This document shows positions 32,147 through 40,097 of a stretch of DNA of 64,000 bases, piece by piece. How positions within the stretch are numbered: the first letter of the stretch is position 1; each line of letters starts with the position of its first letter. Source of the DNA: Kribbella sindirgiensis (GTDB lineage Bacteria > Actinomycetota > Actinomycetes > Propionibacteriales > Kribbellaceae); assembly GCF_004331435.1 (NCBI RefSeq), contig NZ_SJKA01000017.1:1-64000 (forward strand), in the 5' to 3' direction. The translations under genes were made by a program, and so were the position numbers. The notes beneath the pieces were generated by a model. That model saw only the letters and a list, made by a program, of their open reading frames with translations. It ran no database searches and was not told the DNA's origin.

Positions 32147-33181
32147 CTACCCGGCAATTTCCGCGACGGTGGCCAGGTACTGGTGGGGGATCTCGGCGCG
32201 GGCCTGCAGCTCGAGCGAATCGGCGTACGGGACGAGGCGCAGCCACGAGACGAGCCTGTGGACGCCGACCAGCGCCTCGGTTGTGGCGAGGTCCTGCCGG
32301 AGGACGTACGGGTCCGCGTCCAGGCGATCACGCCATACGGCCAGATAGGCCTCGTACAACGCCTCGCGGTGCGCGTGCGACAACGACGCGCCGGTCCACT
32401 CGACGACCGAGTCGAGGAAACCGTGCAGCGAGACGAACGGATGACCCCGGACCGCGTTGCCGAAGTCGAAGAACCGGAGCCGCAGTACGCCGGTTGAACG
32501 GTCCGCGAAGATGTTCGCCGGGTACACGTCGTTGATCTCCAGGTCGAGCGGAGCGGCGTTGCTGAGGGACGCGGTTCGGCGATCGAGTACGTCGGCGGCG
32601 CGCGCAGCTCGTCTGAGTAGGGCGGGCTCGGGTCGCAGCGGATGGTCGGGCTGTAGTGCCGCCCACTCGTGGACCACGGCACGCACGCGGTCGCCGGCCG
32701 TGATGGGCGCCAGCTCGATGATGCCCGGATGCTCGGCGGTGTCGACGCGGCCGAGGAGCGTGCACTGAAGGCGGGCCAGGGCCTGCACGACGGTGCGTCG
32801 CGTGGCCTGATCGGCAACGTCCGGACGTGTCAGCGTCGACCCTTGATCGTCGGACAGCATCCGGCTGCGCTCGCGGTCCACTGCGATCGGGACGATCACG
32901 TCGTCCGGCGCGAGCTGTGCCAACACCGCGACGAGACCGGCCTCGAACCGATGCCCCGGATTGTTCTCCTTCAACCAGACCAGGCCTTCGACGGTCGGAT
33001 AGCACCGCACGACAGACCAGAAACGGGCCCGGTAGGTGACCGGTACGCCGCTGATCCGGCGACCGTACTCGGCCAGCCGGCAACGCACCCAGTCGTCCGC
33101 GGCCTGCGTCCACTCCGGCGACGTCCAGCGCTGGACCCACTGGCCTCGGGCATCCGGTCCTAGCGGTCTCGCGGGCAGCAT
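32147..33181 (-). CDS. APH-fold phosphotransferase with altered catalytic loop
   Basis: A 344-residue APH-fold protein. The catalytic loop reads LEIND218VYPAN223IF, where most members have H-x-D-x-H-x-x-N; both histidines are replaced (Ile and Tyr) while the key Asp and Asn remain. The metal Asp is in FFDFGNAVRG near residue 238. The same variant loop style is found in other actinobacterial kinases of unknown substrate, so activity cannot be excluded. It precedes the APH(6)-like gene by 29 bases on the same strand. Confidence 0.75.
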   Translation of the reverse strand: MLPARPLGPDARGQWVQRWTSPEWTQAADDWVRCRLAEYGRRISGVPVTYRARFWSVVRCYPTVEGLVWLKENNPGHRFEAGLVAVLAQLAPDDVIVPIAVDRERSRMLSDDQGSTLTRPDVADQATRRTVVQALARLQCTLLGRVDTAEHPGIIELAPITAGDRVRAVVHEWAALQPDHPLRPEPALLRRAARAADVLDRRTASLSNAAPLDLEINDVYPANIFADRSTGVLRLRFFDFGNAVRGHPFVSLHGFLDSVVEWTGASLSHAHREALYEAYLAVWRDRLDADPYVLRQDLATTEALVGVHRLVSWLRLVPYADSLELQARAEIPHQYLATVAEIAG

Positions 33182-33322
33182 CCGGTGACGCTAACGCCCG
33201 GCTCCGACAGTTCCGGCGTACATCTGAAGGCGTGCTTCTGGCAGGGTGTCGGATCTGGGACGTGGCGTTCGTAGAACAGATGAACGGCGGCCGGCCGAGG
33301 ACGCCGAGACAAGGAGTCAGGT

Positions 33323-33988
33323 ATGCGTCTGCTTCTCACCTCCGGAGGAATTACCAACCCGAGCATCAATGACGCGCTCGTCGAGCTGCTGGGTAAGCCG
33401 ATCTCCGAGGCCAGTGCGCTCTGCATCCCGACGGCCATGTGGGGGCATTCGATGCTCGGGCCTGTCGCGGTGCGCGGCTCCGTCACCGGCGAGCCGCCTT
33501 GGCACATGCCGCGCCTGGGTTGGGCGTCCGTCGGCGTACTCGAACTCACCGCGTTGCCCACCATCGGCGAGGAGCGGTGGGTGCCGTGGGTGCGAGAGGC
33601 CGACGTACTGCTGGTGGACGGCGGCGACGCGACGTACCTGTGCCACTGGATCCGGGAGTCGGGCCTGTACGACCTCATGCCGTCGCTCCCCGACACAGTC
33701 TGGGTGGGGGTGAGCGCCGGCAGCATGGTGATGACACCGCGCATCGGCGACGACTTCGTCTCGTGGGCGGCCGCACCCGACGACCGCACATTGGGCGTCG
33801 TGGACTTCTCGATCTACCCGCACCTCGACCACGAGAGCATGCCGAACAACACCCTCGCCAACGCCGAAACCTGGGCCGCCGGCATCGAAGGCCCCTCCTA
33901 CGCCATCGACGACCAAACCGCGATCCAGGTCACCAACGGCACCACCAAAATCATCTCCGAAGGCCACTGGAAAGCCTTCCCCGCCTAG
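33323..33988 (+). CDS. Peptidase E-like (S51) protein
   Basis: A 221-residue serine peptidase of the class-I-glutamine-amidotransferase-like fold, known to cleave Asp-X dipeptides. The nucleophile is S131 in GVSAGSM; VLLVDGGDATYL and FSIYPHLDHE hold the other expected active-site and substrate-binding residues. The ribosome site AAGGAGT precedes ATG 33323. It stands alone on the plus strand and ends 11 bases before the convergent nucleotidyltransferase gene. Confidence 0.82.
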   Translation: MRLLLTSGGITNPSINDALVELLGKPISEASALCIPTAMWGHSMLGPVAVRGSVTGEPPWHMPRLGWASVGVLELTALPTIGEERWVPWVREADVLLVDGGDATYLCHWIRESGLYDLMPSLPDTVWVGVSAGSMVMTPRIGDDFVSWAAAPDDRTLGVVDFSIYPHLDHESMPNNTLANAETWAAGIEGPSYAIDDQTAIQVTNGTTKIISEGHWKAFPA

Positions 33989-33999
33989 CCACCGTGCCG

Positions 34000-34662
34000 C
34001 TAGCTCCGCTCGCGGGACGTCGGTCGATCAAGGTGACGTACGGCTGAAGTCTCCGCGCGATCGGTCGGGATCGCGGGAGCGAAGTCGGCCGTGCTGTTCG
34101 TCAGCAACCGCTCGGCCCGCACGGCGAGGAGATGGATTTCGCGATCGACGTCATTGCCGTCCAGGATGAATTCGAGCGCATCCTCGTCGGTGTAGTAGCG
34201 GCGAATCACCTGTTCGAGGTCGGCGGCCGACGCATCTGCCAGGTCGAGGCGCCTGGCGAGAGCAACGATATCGCTGGCGTCCTTGCGGCGCTGGGCAACC
34301 AGCTTGGTCGCCAACAGGAACTCGTCGGTGGCGTACGTAATGTGCAGACCGGGCGCATCGCTGCGTTGCAACGCACCTTCCGGCAAAGGTGGCATCCACG
34401 CGCCGGCTCGGGTGTTGAGCCAGTCTTCGGGGAGTCTGTGTTGGCTTGCCATCGCGCGGGCTTCGTCGACCACGGCCTGGTCGCGGGTGATGGCGTCGAT
34501 ATCTTCGGTACGGCGTGGATCGTCGTTCGAGGTGACGGCGATCGCAGCGCCTCCGACGACGAAGATCGATGCGGAGATGCCACGTGCTTTCAGGCGGTTG
34601 TCGAGTTCGGAGAGGAGGTCGACGATTTCGCCTGCTCTGAATTCGTTGCGGGCGTCGGTCAT
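34000..34662 (-). CDS. Nucleotidyltransferase (DUF6036-like), possible toxin
   Basis: A 220-residue nucleotidyltransferase-fold protein. The signature is VVGGAAIAV (G37-G38) followed by RRTED54ID56, the metal-binding Asp pair. A helical region with LVAQRRKDASDIVALARRLD follows, as in proteins of the DUF6036/AbiEii-like group. It overlaps the upstream XRE gene by 4 bases (ATGA), the order and coupling typical of antitoxin-toxin pairs. Toxicity is inferred from arrangement and fold, not proven. Confidence 0.72.
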   Translation of the reverse strand: MTDARNEFRAGEIVDLLSELDNRLKARGISASIFVVGGAAIAVTSNDDPRRTEDIDAITRDQAVVDEARAMASQHRLPEDWLNTRAGAWMPPLPEGALQRSDAPGLHITYATDEFLLATKLVAQRRKDASDIVALARRLDLADASAADLEQVIRRYYTDEDALEFILDGNDVDREIHLLAVRAERLLTNSTADFAPAIPTDRAETSAVRHLDRPTSRERS

Positions 34663-35240
34663 GCGGTTGCCAGGTCGCGGGCGGGGATGAAGATGTTGGC
34701 TTGAGCCAAGTAGTCGGGGGTTCGCTGGATGATCTCGTCGCGGTCCATGAACGGATGTTCAGGGATCCAGCGCTCGGGGAGTGGATCGACCTTGGTCCAG
34801 TCGGGCGGGTCCTCGCCGGCTGCCTCGAATTCGTGCGCTGTCAGGACGGCGAGGAGCGTGTCGAAGCCTGCGTGGCCGGTCGTGCCTGGCGCTGCCTCCC
34901 AGGCGGCTTCGGAACCGTCGTGACGACGGAGCAGCAGGCGCAGGTGGTCGCGGCCCTGGAGCAGCATTCGCCACGCCCAGTCTTCGTCGTTCGCCTCGCG
35001 GATGGCCGTCGCGGTAGCCGGGGCCGTCATGATCCGATACTCACGCGCCGCGTGCAGGGCATGCGCAATCCGCCCGGCCCGCAGGAAGAACTGCGCCGTC
35101 GGCTTGGTCCTTCCTGAGCGGTAAGTGGAGAAGCGGGAAGCGGACGTACCGAGAGCAGTGGCGAACGCAGCCTGAGACAGCCCACTCTCGGCGAGAGCAT
35201 GGGTCAGTTGCTCGCTGACCGCCTGACTGTCCTTGTCCAC
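34659..35240 (-). CDS. XRE-type HTH protein, possible antitoxin
   Basis: A 193-residue protein. An XRE helix-turn-helix lies at about residues 8-45 (LTHALAESGLSQAAFATALG, then TSASRFSTYRSGRTKP). The rest is helical and acidic (HEFEAAGEDPPDWTKVDPLP). GTG 35240 is supported by GAGGAG eight bases upstream. A perfect-arm inverted repeat lies 20 bases upstream of the start, suggesting autoregulation. It is translationally coupled to the nucleotidyltransferase gene. Confidence 0.78.
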   Translation of the reverse strand: MDKDSQAVSEQLTHALAESGLSQAAFATALGTSASRFSTYRSGRTKPTAQFFLRAGRIAHALHAAREYRIMTAPATATAIREANDEDWAWRMLLQGRDHLRLLLRRHDGSEAAWEAAPGTTGHAGFDTLLAVLTAHEFEAAGEDPPDWTKVDPLPERWIPEHPFMDRDEIIQRTPDYLAQANIFIPARDLATA

Positions 35241-35259
35241 GTCAGCACTCCTCGACTCG

Positions 35260-35275
35260 TTATCTAATCAGATAA
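35260..35275. promoter_or_regulatory. Inverted repeat before the XRE/nucleotidyltransferase operon
   Basis: TTATCTAATCAGATAA has perfect 6-base arms (TTATCT/AGATAA) and is AT-rich in a GC-rich background. It lies 20 bases upstream of the XRE start, where an autoregulatory operator and the -10 region would be. Confidence 0.55.
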
Positions 35276-35337
35276 TAGTCTGGCCGTCTGCCAGGGCCAA
35301 GGTCAAGAAGACCGGGTCTGGTGCTTACGGTTCGGGG

Positions 35338-35787
35338 ATGGTTGGGCGGAATGATCTGGAGTTTGTGCGGTACGTCGTTGGGTGGCTTGAGGCGGCTGGG
35401 GTTAGGGCCTGGGTGTTCGGGGGATGGGCGGCGGAACTGCTCGGGTTGAGTGCTCCGCGGGCGCATCGGGACGTTGATCTGTTGTATCCGGGTGACGGGT
35501 TCGCGGTTGTGGATGAGTTTCTTGGGCGTGACGACGTACAGGAGATTGCCGCGAAGCGGTTCCCGCACAAGCGGGCGTTCGAGGTCGACGGGGTCATGGT
35601 CGAGCTGTTCCTGGTGCAGGCCGACGGGGCCGGCTCGTTCACCGACTTCTGGGGTGTTGCGCGGCATGAGTGGCCCGCGGACGTCTTCGAGGTTGAAGCC
35701 GACGGCCTTCGAGTGGCCAGCGCGACTGCCGTGAACGGGTATCGGGCAGGGTGGGACGAGCTACAGGCGAAGCTGCAGCGCGGTTAG
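35338..35787 (+). CDS. Nucleotidyltransferase, ANT/Lnu-like
   Basis: A 149-residue nucleotidyltransferase. The active-site pattern is G28-G29-W30 (AWVFGGWAAELLG) followed by HRD45VD47LLY. This resembles small ANT(2'')- or lincosamide-nucleotidyltransferase-type enzymes and many orphan actinobacterial homologues. The substrate is unknown and drug modification is only a possibility. ATG 35338 follows a weak GGGG; upstream in-frame codons lack family similarity. Confidence 0.72.
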   Translation: MVGRNDLEFVRYVVGWLEAAGVRAWVFGGWAAELLGLSAPRAHRDVDLLYPGDGFAVVDEFLGRDDVQEIAAKRFPHKRAFEVDGVMVELFLVQADGAGSFTDFWGVARHEWPADVFEVEADGLRVASATAVNGYRAGWDELQAKLQRG

Positions 35788-35808
35788 TTGTCGTACGGCC
35801 CTGTCGGC

Positions 35809-36243
35809 TCAGTCGAGGCAGAACTCGTTGCCTTCGACGTCCTGCATGTTGAGGCAGGACTCGTTGAACTCGTCGGCGAGGAGTAGTTGGCCGCGGACTG
35901 CGCCGAGGGGGAGGAGACGGGCGCATTCGGCTTCGAGAGCTGCCAGGCGTTCTTCGCCTCGGAGGCCGGTGCCGACGCGTACGTCTAGGTGTACCCGGTT
36001 CTTCACGACCTTGCCTTCGGGGACGCGCTGGAAGAACAGCCGCGGGCCGACACCTGTGGGGTCGACGCACGCGAACGCGGACCCCTGACGGTCGGCCGGC
36101 TGCGCGCGGTCGAACTCGTCCCAGCTCGCGAACCCGGGCGGTGGCGGCGGTACGACGTACCCCAGCACCTCGCACCAGAAACGAGCGACGCGCTCAGGAT
36201 CCGCGCAGTCGAAAGTGACCTGAAACTGCCTGACCGTTGCCAT
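35809..36243 (-). CDS. VOC (glyoxalase-like) family protein
   Basis: A 144-residue VOC protein: QVTFDCADPERVARFWCEVLG, RLFFQRVPEGKVVKNRVHLD and the terminal NMQDVEGNEFCLD are typical of the actinobacterial VOC group of unknown substrate. The KNRVHLD motif is shared with the VOC protein at 46730. It is divergent from the phosphotransferase gene at 36303. Confidence 0.82.
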   Translation of the reverse strand: MATVRQFQVTFDCADPERVARFWCEVLGYVVPPPPPGFASWDEFDRAQPADRQGSAFACVDPTGVGPRLFFQRVPEGKVVKNRVHLDVRVGTGLRGEERLAALEAECARLLPLGAVRGQLLLADEFNESCLNMQDVEGNEFCLD

Positions 36244-36302
36244 GCGACCACCGTAAAGGTGCGGCGGGCAAATGTCTGTCGAGATAACGCGACCGGGCGG
36301 GC

Positions 36303-37064
36303 ATGATGACGGGCGTGGAAGCCGAAGAGGTCCTGACCGGAGGGAACGTCTCGGATCGGGTCGTGCGGGTCGGCGCGACGGTGCGGAAACCCGCGCTCGT
36401 TCAGACGGCCGGCGTCGAGGCGGTGCTCACCCATCTCGCCGACTTCGACGGAGCGCCTCGCACGCTGGGGCGGGACGAGGAGGGGCGGCACGTTCTCGAG
36501 TACATCCCTGGCGAGCTGGTCGATGTCCCGCCATCGTTCTCGCTGGACGAGTTGGCTCGCGTCGGTCGGATGGTTCGGGAGCTGCATGACGCGATGGAGA
36601 GCTTTCAGCCGCCGGCCGGCACGGTGTGGGACGTCGCGGTCCCGGACCCGAGCGGCGGCGACCTGATCTGCCACAACGATCTCGCTCCGTGGAATCTGGT
36701 GCGCGACGGTGAACGCTGGGTGTTCATCGACTGGGACAACGCGGGGCCGGCGACGCGGTTGTGGGACCTGGGGTACGTCGCTCACGGGTTCGTACCGTTC
36801 ACGGCGAGGGGCAGTGTCGAGGTGGATGGGCGGCGGTTGCGTGCGCTCGTGGATGCGTACGGGCTCGATCCGGAGCAGCGGCGGGCGTTCCCGGCGCAGA
36901 TCGCGGCTCATACGCGGGGCATGTACGACCTATTGGTGCGCGGTCATCAAACGGGCGAGCAGCCCTGGGCCCGGTTGTACGACGAGGGCCACGCTGAGCA
37001 CTGGGGCCCGACAGCCGAGTACATCGAGGCCCACCACGACGACTGGGTCAAGGCACTCCTGTAG
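36303..37064 (+). CDS. APH-fold phosphotransferase
   Basis: A 253-residue APH/choline-kinase-like enzyme. The catalytic loop H124-N-D126-L-A-P-W-N131 and FID145WDNAG are intact. The N-terminal half has RTLGRDEEGRHVLEYIPGE in the nucleotide-binding lobe. The substrate is unknown. ATG 36303 and the next in-frame ATG are both possible starts. Its stop codon is the first base pair-region of a long inverted repeat. Confidence 0.8.
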   Translation: MMTGVEAEEVLTGGNVSDRVVRVGATVRKPALVQTAGVEAVLTHLADFDGAPRTLGRDEEGRHVLEYIPGELVDVPPSFSLDELARVGRMVRELHDAMESFQPPAGTVWDVAVPDPSGGDLICHNDLAPWNLVRDGERWVFIDWDNAGPATRLWDLGYVAHGFVPFTARGSVEVDGRRLRALVDAYGLDPEQRRAFPAQIAAHTRGMYDLLVRGHQTGEQPWARLYDEGHAEHWGPTAEYIEAHHDDWVKALL

Positions 37065-37159
37065 GCGGACCTGCACCACTCACCAACCTCGCTCCCGACC
37101 CACCCGCCCCGCGTGCACTTGCACCTCAGGCCACGGTTGGTGAGTGGTGCGCGTCCGCC
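37064..37159. repeat. 25-bp inverted repeat with 46-base spacer
   Basis: The left arm, 37064-37088, begins GGCGGACCTGCACCACT; the right arm, 37135-37159, begins GGTTGGTGAGTGGTGC. The arms match at 23 of 25 positions. The hairpin starts at the last base of the phosphotransferase stop codon and may be its terminator. The size and the pairing quality exceed an ordinary terminator. The spacer contains GTGCACTTGCAC. Confidence 0.7.
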
Positions 37160-37207
37160 GTAACGCTCCGTGGGCGTTTGCCGATCTAGCGGGTAGGGGG
37201 TGGGGGA

Positions 37208-37372
37208 ATGACTGTGCTGCGAATGTTGCTTGCTGCGTTCTTCGTTCTCGCCGGGCTGGGAGGCACGGTCTCGGCCGTTCGCCGGGGCAACCTGTACGAC
37301 CTCGTCGCAGCCGTGGCGCTCTTCGCGATCGCCGTCGCACTCTGGCCGCGGCAAGACCGGAGCAGCGCTTAG
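37208..37372 (+). CDS. Small two-span membrane protein
   Basis: A 54-residue protein: MTVLRMLLAAFFVLAGLGGT with one hydrophobic segment, then a short basic turn (VRRGNLYD) and a second segment (LVAAVALFAIAVALW), ending PRQDRSSA. The ribosome site is a G-rich stretch (GGGGTGGGGGA) before ATG 37208. Composition and codon use are consistent with a real gene. It overlaps the convergent cytidine deaminase gene by 4 bases. Function unknown. Confidence 0.6.
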   Translation: MTVLRMLLAAFFVLAGLGGTVSAVRRGNLYDLVAAVALFAIAVALWPRQDRSSA

Positions 37373-37767
37373 TCGACGGGTGACGGCCAGTCGGTTTCGG
37401 GGAGGAGGGTGCGGAGGGGCGTTGTGCGGCGCCTGCCCAGGATGACCTCGGTGTCGAGGTTCGACGGGTCGATCTGGCGGATGAACTCTCGGCAGCGGCC
37501 GCACGGTGCCAGTACGTGCAGCGGGCCGTTGTCGCGCCACACGGCGACGATCTTCGCGATCTTGTACTCGCGTGCGGTCACCATCGCGGCGATGGCGGCG
37601 TGCTCGGCGCAGAAGCCCGTACCGGAAGCAGTGTCGATGCACACCCCGACGTACACGTTGCCGGCCTCAGTGAGCAGTGCCGACGCCACGTCGCCGAAGA
37701 GCCGATCGTCGACGTGATACGGATGCAGCACGGCGGCGGCCGCATCGATGAGTTCGTCGTTGATCAT
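37369..37767 (-). CDS. Cytidine deaminase-like protein
   Basis: A 132-residue zinc-dependent deaminase. The zinc and catalytic residues are visible: CAE in GFCAEHAAI and PCGRC in APCGRCREFIRQ. That arrangement is the tetrameric cytidine-deaminase/blasticidin-S-deaminase type. ATG 37767 is chosen at the start of the conserved region (MINDELIDAAAAV); the open frame upstream has no similarity. It is divergent from the alpha/beta hydrolase gene. Confidence 0.87.
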   Translation of the reverse strand: MINDELIDAAAAVLHPYHVDDRLFGDVASALLTEAGNVYVGVCIDTASGTGFCAEHAAIAAMVTAREYKIAKIVAVWRDNGPLHVLAPCGRCREFIRQIDPSNLDTEVILGRRRTTPLRTLLPETDWPSPVD

Positions 37768-37828
37768 CCCGGAACCTAGCAACGCTCGCCCAGCTGAAAC
37801 CACCGGATTTGCGTGTGAGACTGCGGTG

Positions 37829-38671
37829 ATGATGGTGCTCAACGGGGTACGGCACTGGGTGCGCGTGGTCGGTGATCCACGGGCGGGTACGCCGATCGTC
37901 GTCGTGCACGGCGGACCCGGCGGGTACATCTACGACTTCGAGCGGTTGACGGGACCGGCGCTCGAGCAGCTCGGCCCGGTTGTGTACTACGAACAACGTG
38001 GATCAGGCCGCAGCGATCCCGCCGAGAGGTACGCCGTACCGCTGCTGGTCGACGATCTGGAACAGCTGCGGCGCCATCTCGGCCTACCGCGGATCACGCT
38101 GCTCGGCATCTCGTTCGGCGGGGACCTCGCGGCCGAGTACACCGTCGCGCACCCGGATCGCGTCGACCGGCTGATCCTCCAGGGCACTGCGCTGGCCGGC
38201 CCGCTCACCCCGTCGCCGTGGGGAGCCGGGTTCGAGGCGGTCGCCGCGAGCGACGAGATGCGGGCCGCGATTCGTACTGCGGTTGCGGACGAGGGGCCGG
38301 GTGCCGTTTGGGACGTCGTCGACCGGCCGACCGTCGATCGTTTCCTGTTCCACCAGCCCGCGGCTGCCAGGCGGGTCCGCGAACTGTGGGCGGAGAGCGG
38401 CCTGATCAACACCGGCGAGATGGCGGCCGCGCTGGCGAAGGAGCCTCCGCGATCGGTGCCGCTCGTCGACGAGCTCGCCGCGCTCGACGTACCGGTCCTG
38501 GTGCTGATCGGTTTCTGGGATCGCAACGCCGGCGTCGACGCGTGCCGCGATCTGGCCACCCGCCTGCCGGGCGCGCGACTCCGCGTCTTCGACGAGAGCG
38601 CACACTTTCCGAACGTCGAGGAGCCCGAGCGGTACGTCGCCGAGATCGCGGCGTTCCTTCACACGGACTGA
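37829..38671 (+). CDS. Proline iminopeptidase-like alpha/beta hydrolase
   Basis: A 280-residue hydrolase. The oxyanion motif HGGPGGYIYDF and YYEQRGSGRSD are characteristic of the prolyl aminopeptidase group (S33). The nucleophile is the Ser of LLGISFGGDLAAEY, the acid Asp in LIGFWDRNAG and the base His in ESAHFPN. The start is ATG 37829 or the adjacent ATG 37832. It is cytoplasmic, with no signal peptide. The 3' end overlaps the convergent phosphatase gene by 13 bases. Confidence 0.85.
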   Translation: MMVLNGVRHWVRVVGDPRAGTPIVVVHGGPGGYIYDFERLTGPALEQLGPVVYYEQRGSGRSDPAERYAVPLLVDDLEQLRRHLGLPRITLLGISFGGDLAAEYTVAHPDRVDRLILQGTALAGPLTPSPWGAGFEAVAASDEMRAAIRTAVADEGPGAVWDVVDRPTVDRFLFHQPAAARRVRELWAESGLINTGEMAAALAKEPPRSVPLVDELAALDVPVLVLIGFWDRNAGVDACRDLATRLPGARLRVFDESAHFPNVEEPERYVAEIAAFLHTD

Positions 38672-39243
38672 CGCGGCAGGAACGGTTCAGCAGGACCGGG
38701 CGGTACGGCGTCCTGGAGGTTGAGCTCGTGGACGCCACAGAACTCGACGCGGCGGGCATCCGTGAGTGCTTCGATCACCATGCTGTGGCACACGGCAACG
38801 AACGGTTCGGCGTCGACGGCGGCCTGGCGGCGGAGCGCTCCGAGTGCGCGTCGGCGTACCGAGGACTTTGGCTCCCACATCCGCGTCTCGCCCGGCGGCC
38901 ACTCGCCGCCGTGGCGGTGGAAATCCTCGGTCGCCGCGATCGCCTCCGCCGAACGCCACGAGAGCGTCGCGTCCGGAAGCCACTCGCGAAGATCGAACTC
39001 GACCGCCGTCAACGGGAGCCGGGTCTCCGCCGCGATCAGGCTCGCGGTCTGCATCGCTCTCGTCATCGGCGAGGCGACGATGCGCCGCGCCCCGCAGTCG
39101 CGCAGCCGTCGCCCGGCCGCCTTCGCCTGCTCGACACCCCGCGCGGACAACGGCGAGAGATCGCGCGCCGGGCCCCACCAGCCCTCCGCGTTCAGCTGAC
39201 TGCCGTCGACCTCGCCGTGCCGAACGAGCAACACCCGAGTCAA
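38659..39243 (-). CDS. Histidine phosphatase family protein
   Basis: A 194-residue phosphoglycerate-mutase-like phosphatase. The catalytic signature LLVRHGEV lies at residues 5-12 and the second His in AVCHSMVIEAL; the Arg of ASPMTRAMQTA completes the site. A TTG start at 39243 is supported by GAGGAG 8 bases upstream, and an ATG is not available in a suitable place. It follows the zinc-finger gene by 4 bases, so the two may be co-transcribed. Substrate unknown. Confidence 0.85.
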   Translation of the reverse strand: MTRVLLVRHGEVDGSQLNAEGWWGPARDLSPLSARGVEQAKAAGRRLRDCGARRIVASPMTRAMQTASLIAAETRLPLTAVEFDLREWLPDATLSWRSAEAIAATEDFHRHGGEWPPGETRMWEPKSSVRRRALGALRRQAAVDAEPFVAVCHSMVIEALTDARRVEFCGVHELNLQDAVPPGPAEPFLPRQSV

Positions 39244-39247
39244 TCGC

Positions 39248-39592
39248 CTACTCCTCGCCCGAGAAGCGTTCCCAGGCGGACTGCCGGCTGATGCCGAGGG
39301 CCTCGCCGATCCGGGCCCAGGTCACCGAGCGGGAGCGCAGGCGCAGTACCCGATCCTGTACGGCGGCCTCGACCTGCCCGCGCGACTTGTCGAGCCGCAC
39401 CATGTCCGCCAGCAGCTCCTCGTCGCTCTTCCCGTCCAGCGGCGGGAACGACGGGATCGGCTGCTCGTTGATGACCCGCACCGACAGGTCCACGCACTCG
39501 TTGCAGATGAACACCCCCGGCCCCGCGATCAGCTGCTGGATCTCGTCCTTGGTCTTCCCGCAGAACGAACACCGCAACACGTTGTCCGGCAT
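39248..39592 (-). CDS. ClpX-type zinc-finger / HTH regulator
   Basis: A 114-residue protein. The N-terminal zinc finger has C8, C11, C30 and C33 (LRCSFCGKTKDEIQQLIAG, FICNECVDLS), the same C4 domain that begins the ClpX chaperone but without its ATPase. Residues about 75-110 contain a helix-turn-helix (VTWARIGEALGISRQSAWERF), so this is a probable DNA-binding protein. Two perfect-arm 19-bp dyads sit 15 to 57 bases upstream of its start, and a divergent gene lies on the other side. Confidence 0.82.
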   Translation of the reverse strand: MPDNVLRCSFCGKTKDEIQQLIAGPGVFICNECVDLSVRVINEQPIPSFPPLDGKSDEELLADMVRLDKSRGQVEAAVQDRVLRLRSRSVTWARIGEALGISRQSAWERFSGEE

Positions 39593-39607
39593 CCCAATCC
39601 TCCTGTC

Positions 39608-39626
39608 TGTCAGGGTTTCCCTGACA
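39608..39626. promoter_or_regulatory. 19-bp palindrome, proximal to the zinc-finger regulator
   Basis: TGTCAGGGTTTCCCTGACA has perfect 8-base arms around TTT. It lies 15 bases upstream of the regulator start codon. Confidence 0.7.
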
Positions 39627-39630
39627 TGCT

Positions 39631-39649
39631 TGTCAGGCTAGACCTGACA
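39631..39649. promoter_or_regulatory. 19-bp palindrome, distal copy
   Basis: TGTCAGGCTAGACCTGACA has perfect 7-base arms around CTAGA. The centre lies 23 bases from that of the first dyad, about two helical turns, which suits cooperative binding. It contains CTAGA, possibly part of a -10 element. Confidence 0.7.
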
Positions 39650-39677
39650 ATGCGACGGGTCAAGGAGAATCTGCGGG

Positions 39678-40094
39678 GTGGATGTGTTCGTGCGGTATCA
39701 GAGTCCGGTGCCGGATCGGCCCGGGCGGCGGATCGGGATCTTCGGGTTGGTGAACATGCTCGGGAACCGGGGGTATCTGAGTGCGGAGGAGGAACGGTTC
39801 CGGCGTACGACGAACGACTGGTACGACGCGACGTACACGAACCCGGCGACCGTCGACCCGACCGTCTACGCGGACAATCCGTTGGCGGCCGCGTGGTTCA
39901 AGCCGTCGGCAGCACACTTGATGGACCCGATCCCCGGCTACCTGGCGATCCTCGCGACCCACAACGTCCCCTGCGAACGCTACGAGTCGCCCACACCAGG
40001 CCGAGTGCTCTACGAGGACGAGCACCAGGTAGTCGTCATTCCCCAAGAGGACCCCAACTTCACCTCGATGCTGTGGCTACGTTGTCGGGTATGA
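39678..40094 (+). CDS. Protein of unknown function
   Basis: A 138-residue soluble protein (VDVFVRYQSPVPDRPGRRIG, LVNMLGNRGYLSAEEERFRR, TTNDWYDATYTNPATVDPTV). It begins with GTG 39678, with AAGGAG ten bases upstream. I do not recognise a named family; similar short proteins occur in actinobacteria without known role. Its divergent position and shared dyads make it a likely target of the zinc-finger regulator. Confidence 0.65.
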   Translation: MDVFVRYQSPVPDRPGRRIGIFGLVNMLGNRGYLSAEEERFRRTTNDWYDATYTNPATVDPTVYADNPLAAAWFKPSAAHLMDPIPGYLAILATHNVPCERYESPTPGRVLYEDEHQVVVIPQEDPNFTSMLWLRCRV

Positions 40095-40097
40095 CGG

